DNA of 64,000 bases from an uncultured beta proteobacterium. GTDB lineage: Bacteria > Pseudomonadota > Gammaproteobacteria > Burkholderiales > Burkholderiaceae_C. Where the stretch lies: assembly GCA_903869595.1 (NCBI GenBank), contig CAIPZV010000053.1:1-64000 (forward strand), given 5' to 3'. Below the pieces are notes generated by a model. The model was not told the origin of the DNA. It searched no databases and saw only the letters and a list, made by a program, of their open reading frames with translations. This document shows, one piece after another, positions 39,045 to 48,300 of this stretch (its first letter is position 1; each line of letters opens with the position of its first letter). A program made the position numbers and the translations under genes.

Positions 39045-39772
39045 GTGCCTTGTTAAAAATCCAAAGTGTTGGCAAGCGCTTTGGCGGCTTGCAGGCGCTC
39101 GAGCAAGTGTCATTCGAGGTGCAAGCGGGGCAGATTGTTGGCGTGATGGGCGCCAATGGTGCGGGCAAAACCACCTTGTTTGCCTTGATTGCCGGTAACA
39201 CCGCGCCAAGCACCGGGAGTATCCATTTTGGTGGGCGCAGCCTCGCTGGTCTACGTGCTGATCAGATTTGCCGCTTAGGCATTGCGCGTACCTTTCAAAT
39301 TGTTAAACCCTTTCCCATGCTCACCGTGCTGGAAAACCTGCGCACCGCAGCGCTGTTTGGCAAAGCACAAGCGCCCGATATGGCCAGCGCCGATAAAGCG
39401 GCTTGGCAGGTGCTAGAAGAAGTGGGCCTGGCGCCCATGGCCTTGCAGCCCGCACATACGCTGACCCTGTCGGGCCAAAAGCGCCTGGAAATTGCGCGCG
39501 CGGTGGCGACCGGCGCGCAACTCGTGCTGCTCGATGAAGTGATGGCCGGCCTAACGCCCACCGAAGTGGCGCAGATGCTGCAAACCTTGCGCGCGCTGCA
39601 CACCACACGTGGCTTGACGTTGCTGGTGATCGAACATGTGATGCGCGCCCTGATGGAATTGTGTGAGCACATTGTGGTGCTGCACCATGGCAGCCTGATA
39701 GCCCAAGGCACGCCCGCGCACATTGCGCAGGACCCGCAAGTACATGCCGCCTATTTCGGAGACAGCCCGTGA
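39041..39772 (+). CDS. Liv-type ABC importer ATPase (LivG-like)
   Basis: A 243-residue ATPase with Walker A GANGAGKT (37-44), signature LSGQKRLEIARAVA (Gln replacing the second Gly), Walker B LVLLDEVMAGLTPTE and switch His in IEHVMRAL, all as usual for LivG. Overlaps of 4 nt on both sides couple it to LivM and LivF. Confidence 0.94.
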   Translation: MSALLKIQSVGKRFGGLQALEQVSFEVQAGQIVGVMGANGAGKTTLFALIAGNTAPSTGSIHFGGRSLAGLRADQICRLGIARTFQIVKPFPMLTVLENLRTAALFGKAQAPDMASADKAAWQVLEEVGLAPMALQPAHTLTLSGQKRLEIARAVATGAQLVLLDEVMAGLTPTEVAQMLQTLRALHTTRGLTLLVIEHVMRALMELCEHIVVLHHGSLIAQGTPAHIAQDPQVHAAYFGDSP

Positions 39773-40488
39773 GCACGGAGCCCATGTTGCAGGTGGAAGA
39801 CTTGGCTGGCGGCTATGGCGATACCGCCATACTGCATGGCGTGGATTTGCAGGTGGCCAGCGGCGGCGCCACGGCTTTGCTGGGGGGCAACGGCGCGGGC
39901 AAGACCACGCTCATGAAAACGCTGGCCGGCCTCTTGCCCGTGCGCCGTGGGCGTATCCGGTTTTTGGGTGAAGACATCAGCCGCCTGGACTGCGACAAGC
40001 GGGTGCTGGCCGGGCTAGTGCTGGTGCCCGAAGGGCGCATGGTTTTCCCCAGCCTAACGGTGCAAGAAAACTTGCGTCTGGGCGCTATCAATCCGCGCGC
40101 CCGCGTGCACTGGCACAGCACGCTGGAGCATGTGTATCACGTCTTTCCGCGCTTGCTGGAGCGCCATACGCAGCACGCCGTCACACTATCGGGCGGCGAG
40201 CAGCAAATGCTGGCGATTGGCCGGGGCATGATGGCCATGCCGCGCCTGATGCTGCTGGATGAACCGACTTTGGGTTTATCACCCCTGATGGCACAACATA
40301 TTTTTGGTCTGGTGCACACCATGGTGGAAGGCGGCTTGACGCTGCTGCTGGCCGAGCAAGATGTGCGCAAGGCGCTGCAGGCCTCCAGCCACGCTTATGT
40401 GCTGGAAAACGGGCGCGTGGTGATCCAAGGTGGGGCCAGCGAAGTGGCCTCTGACCCGCGCGTGCAGTCGGCCTATTTAGGTTTGTAA
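39769..40488 (+). CDS. Liv-type ABC importer ATPase (LivF-like)
   Basis: A 239-residue ATPase starting with GTG 39769, which overlaps the LivG stop. Walker A is GGNGAGKT (39-46), signature LSGGEQQMLAIGRGMM, Walker B LMLLDEPTLGLSP and the LivF-type LAEQDV switch. It completes the importer. Confidence 0.94.
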   Translation: MSTEPMLQVEDLAGGYGDTAILHGVDLQVASGGATALLGGNGAGKTTLMKTLAGLLPVRRGRIRFLGEDISRLDCDKRVLAGLVLVPEGRMVFPSLTVQENLRLGAINPRARVHWHSTLEHVYHVFPRLLERHTQHAVTLSGGEQQMLAIGRGMMAMPRLMLLDEPTLGLSPLMAQHIFGLVHTMVEGGLTLLLAEQDVRKALQASSHAYVLENGRVVIQGGASEVASDPRVQSAYLGL

Positions 40489-40538
40489 ATACCGGCGCAG
40501 CCAGTGCGCCAGGTATCCATCTGCAAGGACAGCCCATT

Positions 40539-41378
40539 GTGAATATCCCACCCTATCGCATTCCTGGTAAACCTTCGCTGGCGCTCGATCTGGCTGGTAT
40601 CGGCCCGCTGGTCTTGTTCATGCACGGCATTGGTGGCAACCGCAGCAACTGGCGCGCGCAGCGCGAGGCCTTTGCCCCCGACTTTGCATTTGCCGCCTGG
40701 GACGCGCGCGGCTACGGGGATAGCGACGATTACGAAGGCCCATTAGCGTTTGATGATTTTGTGCATGACGTGCTGCGGGTGCTCGACCACTTTGGCGTCG
40801 CCCGCGCGCATGTGGTGGGCTTGTCCATGGGCGGGCGTATTGCGATGCGTACCGCTTTGCTGCACCCAGACCGGGTTGCAACGCTCACGCTGGTGGACAC
40901 GCACGAAGGCTTTGAAGCCTTCAGCCCCGAGCAGCGCCAGGCCTTTGTCGATAGCCGCCGCGCCCCCTTGCTGGCAGGCAAAGCGCCGCGTGATATTGCC
41001 GAGCCGGTGGCCCGCAGCCTGGTCAGCCCCAGCGCCAAGCCCGAACATTTGCAGCAACTGATAGACAGTATTTCTGCGCTGCATAAAGACTCATATATCA
41101 AATCCTTAGAGGCGACGGTAGCGCAGGTCACGCTGGGAGATATCTCAGCCATCCGCGCGCCAGTGCATTTTGTCGTAGGGGCGCAAGACACGCTCACGCC
41201 CGTAGCCATGCACCACGAAATGGCCGCAAAAATCGGACATGCGCCGGTCAGCATCCTGCCCAGCGCGGGGCACTTAAGCAATATCGAAAATGCATCGGCG
41301 TTTAACCGGGCGGCGCTCGATTGGTTGCTGCCGTATGCCGGGCTGGGTGGCACGCCCAGTAACTGGCCAGCCGCTTAA
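40539..41378 (+). CDS. Alpha/beta hydrolase, NicD-like (N-formylmaleamate deformylase candidate)
   Basis: A 279-residue hydrolase from GTG 40539 (AAGGA upstream). Oxyanion segment MHGIGGN, nucleophile S96 in GLSMGGR, acid in the loop around D217 (VGAQDTLTP) or near D120, and base H245 in SAGHLSNIE. NicD, which hydrolyses N-formylmaleamate to maleamate and formate after NicX, has this fold and size and also uses a His at about this position. Being last in the operon opened by the NicX-type gene supports the role; related carboxy-lactone hydrolases (PcaD) share the fold. Confidence 0.75.
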   Translation: MNIPPYRIPGKPSLALDLAGIGPLVLFMHGIGGNRSNWRAQREAFAPDFAFAAWDARGYGDSDDYEGPLAFDDFVHDVLRVLDHFGVARAHVVGLSMGGRIAMRTALLHPDRVATLTLVDTHEGFEAFSPEQRQAFVDSRRAPLLAGKAPRDIAEPVARSLVSPSAKPEHLQQLIDSISALHKDSYIKSLEATVAQVTLGDISAIRAPVHFVVGAQDTLTPVAMHHEMAAKIGHAPVSILPSAGHLSNIENASAFNRAALDWLLPYAGLGGTPSNWPAA

Positions 41379-41399
41379 GCGCCGGCAGTTAACGCGGAT

Positions 41400-41783
41400 C
41401 TAAAAACCTGTGCCTGTCAACGCATCATCCGCCAGCACCACCGGCTGCCCGTGCGGTGTGGCTTTGGCGGCATGGTCCCAGGCGGCTTGCACGTGTTCCA
41501 GTTGCGCCCTACTGGCCGCGCCTTTTTGCACCGTCAGGGCTTCCAGCGCGGCTAGCCAATGTCGGTAGTAGGTCTCGCCGGTATCGGGGTCGCCGGCCAC
41601 TTGCGCGGCTTTGATTTGCTGGGATAACTCAGCGGCCCATTCGGGCCAGCTAAACAGGCCGCGCGCATGCGCATCGATGGCCAGCGCAAAGGCCTGGGCC
41701 TCCCAGGGTTCGCGAAACACCGGGCCCTCGGCGTCGCAGGGCAGGGCGGGCACCAGGGCCAGCATCTCGGTCGGCGCGCTCAT
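41400..41783 (-). CDS. Nitrile hydratase accessory/activator protein
   Basis: A 127-residue protein similar in sequence pattern to the nitrile hydratase beta N-terminal domain (FREPWEAQAFALAIDAHARGLFSWPEWAAELSQQI). Such small proteins deliver the metal and promote cysteine oxidation in the alpha subunit. ATG 41783 overlaps the beta stop (ATGA), giving gene order alpha-beta-activator. Its 3' end faces the NicD-like gene with only 21 nt between. Confidence 0.85.
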   Translation of the reverse strand: MSAPTEMLALVPALPCDAEGPVFREPWEAQAFALAIDAHARGLFSWPEWAAELSQQIKAAQVAGDPDTGETYYRHWLAALEALTVQKGAASRAQLEHVQAAWDHAAKATPHGQPVVLADDALTGTGF

Positions 41784-42448
41784 GCGGCGACCTCGAGCAA
41801 ATAAGGTTCCCAGCAATCGACCAGCACTTCCAGCGTCGGGTCGGCATCTTCGCCCCACAACTCGGTGCCGCCAAAGCGCACGCCGTAGCACCACGCGGGT
41901 TGCTCGCCTTGGCCGTGGGCATGCGTGTCGGGGAATACAAAAGCGCCGTGCACCGCGACTACTTCGCCCGTCTTGCCACGCGCATAACGTGGCAGGCGCG
42001 TGTGCGTGGCTGGGTGCATCACGCGGGTGCGCACCACATCACCCACGGCAAATCGCGCGGGCTGGCTTACTTTGCGGTCATAGGGGCTGCCCGCAGCCAG
42101 CGCGGCTTGTGTCTGCGCTGCCGTTGCAGCTTGTTTTTTGGTCGGCACCGGGGGCACCAGCAACTGCGCTTGTTGCACTTCTTGCTTGGTCACCATGCCG
42201 CGCGCGTCCAGCATATTGGCCAAGGCGCGGGTCCAGATTTCGTAATAAGACACACCTAGGTACACATGCGGCGGTAGCGACTCGCGGGCGTGGCGGCCCA
42301 TGTCCAGGTTCCACTCACCTAATGCGGCGCTGGCCAGGGTGATCGCCAGTGCGCGCTTTTCCCATTCGCCATGAAATACCGGCTCATTCGCTTCCGGGCA
42401 CACCGGCCCGAAACCCATCATGCCGCCCAGGTCTTGCGGGCCGTTCAT
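41780..42448 (-). CDS. nthB: Nitrile hydratase beta subunit
   Basis: A 222-residue beta subunit beginning [16 protein letters not shown], the hallmark N-terminus; further family features are [13 protein letters not shown] and the C-terminal SH3-like domain [30 protein letters not shown] 60-codon upstream extension is excluded because ATG 42448 overlaps the alpha stop (ATGA). With alpha it hydrates nitriles to amides. Confidence 0.95.
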   Translation of the reverse strand: MNGPQDLGGMMGFGPVCPEANEPVFHGEWEKRALAITLASAALGEWNLDMGRHARESLPPHVYLGVSYYEIWTRALANMLDARGMVTKQEVQQAQLLVPPVPTKKQAATAAQTQAALAAGSPYDRKVSQPARFAVGDVVRTRVMHPATHTRLPRYARGKTGEVVAVHGAFVFPDTHAHGQGEQPAWCYGVRFGGTELWGEDADPTLEVLVDCWEPYLLEVAA

Positions 42449-43149
42449 GCGCTGGCTCCAAGTGCGCCCGTAGCACCTTGTGTGTGCGTTTGCGCGGCTT
42501 TGGGCACGCCAGTTCCAATCATGCTGTCGCGCGTTACCAACTCGGCTAATTGGGCCTCGCTCCAGCCCTCGGTGCCCGCCGGGCGCTGGGGCAAAACCAG
42601 GTAGCGGATTTCGGCAGTGGAATCCCACACACGCACGGTTTTATCTGTGGGCAGCGTCACACCAAAGTCGGCCAATACCGCGCGCGGCTCTAGTACTGCG
42701 CGCGAACGGTAGGGCGCAGACTTGTACCAAACCGGCGGCAGTCCGAGCACTGGCCAGGGGTAGCAAGAACACAGCGTACACACCACCATGTTATGCACGC
42801 CCTCGGTGTTTTCCACCACTTGCAAATGCTCGCCTTGGCGGCCCGAGAAAGACAGCTCGGCCACCGCTGCCGTGCCATCGGCGAGCAAGCGCGCTTTGTA
42901 ATCTGCGTCCACCCACGCGCGTGCCACTACTTGCGCACCGCAGCGCGGCCCGATTTTGGTTTCGTAGGTTTCGACGATCAGGTCTAGCGCATCGGCATTG
43001 ACATAGCCTTTGGCCAGCAAGACAGTTTCTAGAGCGCGTACGCGGATGGCTGCTTCAGAAAGCTCAGAACCGTGGTCGTGATCGTGATCGTGGTCATGGT
43101 CATGGTCATGGTCATGGTCATGGTCATGCGGCGCGGCGGGGTGGGTCAT
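42445..43149 (-). CDS. nthA: Nitrile hydratase alpha subunit, cobalt type, with His-Asp repeat N-terminus
   Basis: A 234-residue metal-binding subunit. The claw motif is VCTLCSC (C124, C127, C129), where Thr marks the non-corrin cobalt type rather than Ser of the iron type; [14 protein letters not shown] follows. The N-terminus is unusual: after MTHPAAP come nine His-Asp pairs and a final His (residues 8-26), which is not part of the common fold. The core then starts normally at about [18 protein letters not shown]. It is first in the alpha-beta-activator operon, 66 nt after the CBS-protein gene on the same strand. Confidence 0.94.
   Translation of the reverse strand: MTHPAAPHDHDHDHDHDHDHDHDHDHGSELSEAAIRVRALETVLLAKGYVNADALDLIVETYETKIGPRCGAQVVARAWVDADYKARLLADGTAAVAELSFSGRQGEHLQVVENTEGVHNMVVCTLCSCYPWPVLGLPPVWYKSAPYRSRAVLEPRAVLADFGVTLPTDKTVRVWDSTAEIRYLVLPQRPAGTEGWSEAQLAELVTRDSMIGTGVPKAAQTHTQGATGALGASA
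43072..43128 (-). repeat. In-frame 6-bp tandem repeat encoding the His-Asp tract of nthA
   Basis: About nine and a half units of a hexamer read CATGAC/CACGAT on the minus strand. Six or more consecutive units are identical, so the tract is probably prone to slippage in 6-bp steps that would change its length without a frameshift. Confidence 0.9.
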
Positions 43150-43215
43150 AGCGAACCTTAAGTGGCGTTGGGCTTGTGTGTAGCGCTGGCTTGGGGCATT
43201 ACCGGGCCCGCAGAC

Positions 43216-43653
43216 TTATGCGCCGTGGCCTTTGATATAGGTCTCTAAGTATTTAATCTGGTGGCCCTGCAGATCGATGATGTTTTTCACAATATCACCG
43301 ATCGATACCACGCCCACGACTTTCTCGTTTTCCATCACCGGCAAATGGCGGATGTGCTTTTGAATCATGATGCCCATGCAATCTTCCAGCGTATTGTCTG
43401 GTCGCACCGTGATCGGGTTAGGCGTCATGATTTTGCGTATCGATGTGGTGCGTGGATCATCATTGGGCAGCAGCACCTTAATGGCGCAATCGCCCTGGGA
43501 AACAATCCCGACCAAATGGCCGTCGTCGATCACCAAAATAGACCGAATCCGGCTATCGCGCATCATTTTGAGGGCGTCTAAGGTCGAGCTGCTCGACTGT
43601 ACTGAAAAAATTGTTTTTGCCTTTTGGTCAATACAGTGTTTGACGGTTGTCAT
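43216..43653 (-). CDS. Protein with a CBS-domain pair
   Basis: A 145-residue protein made of two CBS motifs (about 10-65 and 75-135), with the typical RIRSILVIDDGHLVGIVSQGD and HIRHLPVMENEKVVGVVSIGDIV stretches. Such stand-alone modules bind adenine nucleotides and may modulate partner proteins. It lies upstream of nthA on the same strand, but a functional link is not evident. Confidence 0.88.
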   Translation of the reverse strand: MTTVKHCIDQKAKTIFSVQSSSSTLDALKMMRDSRIRSILVIDDGHLVGIVSQGDCAIKVLLPNDDPRTTSIRKIMTPNPITVRPDNTLEDCMGIMIQKHIRHLPVMENEKVVGVVSIGDIVKNIIDLQGHQIKYLETYIKGHGA

Positions 43654-43842
43654 AAGAAAACTTTCAAGATATGGGGAAAAGTACAGCTGTTCATTGTAGA
43701 AGTAAGGATTCGGCGTCCCGGTTTCCTACTTGCACAGCCGGTAAGCAAATGATGCCGGTGGCTGGGACACAGGATTGCTGGTCCTGATCCAGTAAAGCGG
43801 CACCCATCGCATGCGTGGCCGGTGTCCTTGAAGTCGGCCTGC

Positions 43843-44181
43843 TCAGTCGGTGCGCGTAAACGCCTGGCGCGCTTCCTGGGTGCGCTGCATCTGGCGGGCA
43901 ATATTGCCGCAGACCAGTTCGCATAAGTCGTACACCGCCTGATCAGCAATCGAGTAATACACGCTGGTGCCCCGGCTTTCGCGGCGCACCATGCCGTGCT
44001 TGGTCAAGAGGCTCAAGTGGCGCGACACATTGGCCGCGGTGGTGCCGCACAGCTGGGCCAGCTCGCCCACATTGCGCTCGCCGTCTCGCAAGATGTTGAG
44101 CAACTGCAAGCGGGTGGGCTCGGATAGCGCCTGAAAGTAGGCAGCCACATCGGGCAGGGCTTCGAGGGGCAGGTTTTCCAT
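43843..44181 (-). CDS. ArsR/SmtB family regulator with conserved cysteines
   Basis: A 112-residue winged-helix repressor: VGELAQLCGTTAANVSRHLSLLTKHGMVRRE is the DNA-binding helix region. Cysteines are C45 at the start of the recognition module and C87 and C91 in the C-terminal helix. The C45 and C-terminal Cys arrangement recalls persulfide/thiol sensors of the BigR/SqrR/YgaV group. It is divergent from the RND-thioredoxin-rhodanese gene set and probably represses it via the palindrome at 44259-44280. Confidence 0.85.
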   Translation of the reverse strand: MENLPLEALPDVAAYFQALSEPTRLQLLNILRDGERNVGELAQLCGTTAANVSRHLSLLTKHGMVRRESRGTSVYYSIADQAVYDLCELVCGNIARQMQRTQEARQAFTRTD

Positions 44182-44258
44182 AGGCTGGCGTCCTGGGCGC
44201 GGGGTTTAAAAGTGTTTTCTTGACATGGCGCATGTGCGTAGGACTGATTTTAGTGTAT

Positions 44259-44280
44259 TATTTAGTTAATTACGTAAATA
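44259..44280. promoter_or_regulatory. ArsR-type operator palindrome
   Basis: A 22-bp AT-rich palindrome: outer arms TATTTA and TAAATA around a central TAATTA, mismatched only at two positions on each side. It ends 7 nt before the adaptor ATG in an otherwise GC-rich genome and sits in the gap between the divergent ArsR and adaptor genes. It overlaps a TATTAT that could act as a -10 box. Confidence 0.7.
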
Positions 44281-44287
44281 GTTAAAT

Positions 44288-45382
44288 ATGAAAACTCAAA
44301 GTACACCTCGATGGGGCCAAGCCGTCCGCCGTGCGCGCCACATGCTTCTGGGCCTGGGCGCCGCAACGGTCCTGTCGGCCATGGCCGGTACGCCTGCCGC
44401 CACTAGCCCCGCGCCCGCCGCTTTGTCCAGCATTGAAGTGGCTGGCAGCTTTCGCGCCGACACGCAAAGTGTGGATGGCCTGATTGAGCCGGTGCGCCAA
44501 GCCACGCTGGCGGCACAGGTGGCGGGTTCTATCGTGCGCATTGCTGTACAGGTGGGAGACCGCGTGCGTGCCGGGCCAGAGTTGCTGCGCATCGACGCGC
44601 ATGCCGCCGCCCAGGTGGTGCAATCCAACGCTGCGCAGGTAGACGCCGCCCGCGCCAACCTGGCCGTGGCGGCTAAAGAATTCGAGCGCCAGCAGCAACT
44701 GGTGCAGCAGCAGTACATCAGCCCGGCGGCGCTGGAGCGCTCGCAAGCGCAATTCCAATCAGCGCAAGCGCAAGTGCAGTCTTTGCAAGCGCAAACCAAT
44801 GTGGTGCAAACCCAGCAAGGCTTTTACGTCATCAGCGCGCCCTTTGCTGGCATCGTGAGCGAGCTGCCCGTCACCCTGGGCGACATGGCGATGCCGGGCC
44901 GCCCCTTGATCACGCTGTATGACCCGTCGCAATTGCGTGTCAGCGCCGCAGTGCCCTATAGCGCCCTGCCTTCCAGCCTAGAAGGCGCGCAACTGGAGTG
45001 GCCCGCCAACGGGGAAGGCAAAACTATGGTGCCGGTGCGCGGCATCACCGTGCTGCCGCAAATCGACGCAGCCACCCACAGCGCCATCATCCGCTTTTTG
45101 CTGCCTGCTGTCAGCGGGGCGCTGCCCGGTAGCTTTGTGCGCGTTTGGCTTCCTGCCCCGCGCTCGCCAGCCGCCAGCGCAGGACGTGTGTTTGTGCCTA
45201 TCAGCGCGGTGCTGCGCCGCGCTGAATTGACTGCCGTCTATCTGGTCGATGCCCAGGGCCACCCGACACTGCGCCAAGTGCGCCTGGGTCGCAGCCAAGG
45301 CCAGCAGGTGGAAGTGCTCAGCGGCCTGCGCGCTGGCGAACGCGTCGCCACCGACCCGCAAGCCGCCGCACAGGCCAATTGA
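44288..45382 (+). CDS. RND efflux periplasmic adaptor
   Basis: A 364-residue membrane fusion protein. A hydrophobic N-terminal signal (about 17-38) lacks a lipobox. The barrel-sandwich halves flank a Gln-rich helical hairpin (about 115-180), and YVISAPFAGIVSELPVTLGD starts the second half. It is the first gene of the ArsR-linked operon; the pump starts 1 nt after its stop. Confidence 0.92.
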   Translation: MKTQSTPRWGQAVRRARHMLLGLGAATVLSAMAGTPAATSPAPAALSSIEVAGSFRADTQSVDGLIEPVRQATLAAQVAGSIVRIAVQVGDRVRAGPELLRIDAHAAAQVVQSNAAQVDAARANLAVAAKEFERQQQLVQQQYISPAALERSQAQFQSAQAQVQSLQAQTNVVQTQQGFYVISAPFAGIVSELPVTLGDMAMPGRPLITLYDPSQLRVSAAVPYSALPSSLEGAQLEWPANGEGKTMVPVRGITVLPQIDAATHSAIIRFLLPAVSGALPGSFVRVWLPAPRSPAASAGRVFVPISAVLRRAELTAVYLVDAQGHPTLRQVRLGRSQGQQVEVLSGLRAGERVATDPQAAAQAN

Positions 45383-45383
45383 C

Positions 45384-48300
45384 ATGAAGAACCAAGCCCA
45401 TTTAGGTATCTCTGGCCGCATTGCGGCGCTGTTTCAGCGCGCGCACATCACGCCACTGCTGGCGATGTTGGCTTTGCTGCTGGGCGCGTTTGCAGTGCTG
45501 GTCACGCCGCGCGAGGAAGAGCCGCAAATCAACGTCACCATGGCCAATGTGCTGATCCCCTTCCCCGGCGCCAGCGTGGCCGATGTGGAGCAAATGGTCG
45601 CCATACCCGCCGAGCAAGTGCTCTCGCAAATGGTGGGCACCGAGCATGTGATGTCGCTCTCGCGTCCTGGCTTGGCCGTGCTAACAGTGCAGTTCAAAGT
45701 CGGCGTGCCGCGCACCGAGGCGCTGGTGCGCCTGCATGACACCTTACGCTCCAACACCGACTGGCTGCCCAAAGACCTGGGCGTGCTCGAGCCCATCATC
45801 AAGCCCAAAGGCATTGACGATGTGCCTATCGTCACCCTAACGCTGTTTAGCAAGGATACGCAAACCGGCGCCTTTGATCTAGAGCGCGTGGCGCACAGCA
45901 TGGAAGTCGAACTCAAGCGCGTGCCTGGTACCCGCGAAGTGCAAACCCTAGGTGGTCCGGGGCGCGCCGTGCTGGTCGCGTTAGACCCGGCGCGCATGGC
46001 GGGCGCCAACATCACGGTGGCCGACTTACAAAGTGCGTTGCAATCGGCCAACCTGGGCTTGCCAGTGGGCGAACTTTTGGGTGCTAACCAAACCTTGGCT
46101 ATCGAGGCTGGCCCGTTTTTGGCTGAGGCGCAAGATGTGGCCGACTTGGTGGTCGGCGTCAAGTTGGGCCGCCCGGTGTTTTTGCGCGATGTAGCGCAGG
46201 TCAGCGATGGCCCGCTGGCGCCTAGCCGCTATGTTTGGCACGGCCAATCGCAGGCGCAGGGCGGCGGGCAATACCCGGCGGTGACGCTGAGCATCACCAA
46301 AAAGCCCGGCGAAAACGCCATCGATGTGGCCGACGCGGTAATGCAGCGCGTGGCCCAATTGCGCAACACCGTGGTGCCCGATAGCGTGCAGGTGGTGCAG
46401 ACACGCAACTACGGCGAATCGGCCAACGCCAAAGCGCAAAAACTGATTCAAAAATTATTGTTCGCTACTGCCTCGGTGGTGCTCTTGGTGTTTCTGGCGC
46501 TGGGCCGTCGGGAAGCGGCTATCGTTGGCGTGGCTGTGGTGTTGACGCTCACCGTCACCCTGTTTGCCTCCTGGGCCTGGGGCTTTACGCTCAACCGCGT
46601 GTCGCTCTTTGCGCTGATTTTTTCGATTGGTATCTTGGTCGATGATGCAATCGTCGTGGTGGAAAACATCCACCGCCACCAGCAATTGTTTCCGCACAAA
46701 ACCCTGGCCCAACTCATCCCTGGTGCGGTGGATGAAGTCGGCGGCCCCACCATCTTGGCCACGCTCACCGTCATTGCCGCGCTGCTGCCCATGGCCTTTG
46801 TATCCGGCCTGATGGGCCCGTACATGAGCCCCATCCCCATCAACGCCAGCATGGGCATGTTGCTGTCACTGGCCATTGCCTTTATGGTCACGCCGTGGCT
46901 AGCGCGCATCTGGATGAAGCCCTCGCCGCCCGCAGGAGAAGGCGCCCATGCCGATGCGCCGCGCGGTCTCAGCGCACTTTTGGAGCCGGTATTTGAGCGT
47001 GTGTTCGCGCCCTTGCTACACGCACAAGCGGGCGCACGCAACCGCAGGCTGCTGGGCCTCGCGGTGGCCGTGCTCATTGCGATTTCGGTAGCTTTGCCAG
47101 CCACCGGCCTGGTACTGCTCAAGATGCTGCCCTTTGACAACAAATCTGAATTTCAGGTGGTGGTCGATATGCCCGTGGGCACGCCACTGGAACAAACCGC
47201 CGCCGTGCTGCGCGATCTAGGCGCGCACCTGGCCAGCGTGCCTGAGGTGACCGACTACCAGGCCTATGCCGGCATGGCCGCGCCCATCAACTTCAATGGC
47301 CTAGTGCGCCAGTACTACCTGCGCGCCGGGGCCGAGTTGGGCGACATCCAAGTTAATCTGGTGGACAAGCACGCCCGCAGTGCGCAAAGCCACGCCATCC
47401 CCACGCGCGAACGCCCGGCGCTGCAAGCCATTGGCAAGCGCTACGGCGCCAATGTCAAAGTGGTGGAAGTGCCACCCGGCCCGCCGGTGCTCTCGCCCAT
47501 CGTGGCTGAAATCTATGGCCCAGAGGCGGCGGGGCGACGCCAAGTGGCGCAGGCTGTGCGCGCGGTGTTTGAGCAAACGTCGGGCATCGTGGATGTGGAC
47601 GACAGCAGCATTGCCAACGCGCCACGCAAACTCTTGTTGGTCGATAGGCGCAAAGCCGCGCAAGCCGGTGTATCGCAGCAAGCCATCGTCACCACCTTGC
47701 GCGCCGGGCTAGCCGGGCAAGCGGCCAGCTACTTGCATGACGCCAGCAAATACCCCGCCCCCGTGGTGCTGCAACTGCCCCCCGAAAGCCAGGGCGATCT
47801 GGACGCCTTGCTCAGCCTGCGCGTGCGCGCAGCCAGCGGCGCGCAAGTTCCCATCCGCGAACTCGTCACTATCAGCGACACACTGCGCGAACAACCGGTT
47901 TATCACAAAGACTTACTGCCTGTGAATATGGTGGTAGCCGACATGGCCGGAAAGCTGGACAGTCCTTTGTATGGCGTGTTTCAGATGCGCAGCGCCATCG
48001 CCGCCATACCCACACCCGGCGGCGGCGCTTTGCAAGAATTTTTCATTCATCAACCATCTGATGCGCAGCGCCGCTACGCCCTGAAATGGGACGGCGAATC
48101 GCAAGTTACCTACGAAACCTTTCGCGACATGGGCGCGGCTTATGGCGTGGGGCTGGTGTTGATTTACTTGCTGGTGGTCGCGCAGTTTGGCTCCTATCTG
48201 ACGCCGCTCATCATCATGGCACCGATTCCACTGACCATCATCGGCGTGATGCCGGGCCACGCCATCATGGGTGCGCAGTACACCGCCACCAGCATGATCG

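Noticed and set aside
43072..43128. Tandem hexamers as a CRISPR or regulatory repeat array
   Set aside because: The units are contiguous, in frame and encode His-Asp; there are no spacers.
44220..44248. TTGACA at 44220 as the -35 box of the RND operon
   Set aside because: A 17-nt spacer leads to ACTGAT, a poor -10; the TATTAT at 44256 is too far away to pair with it.
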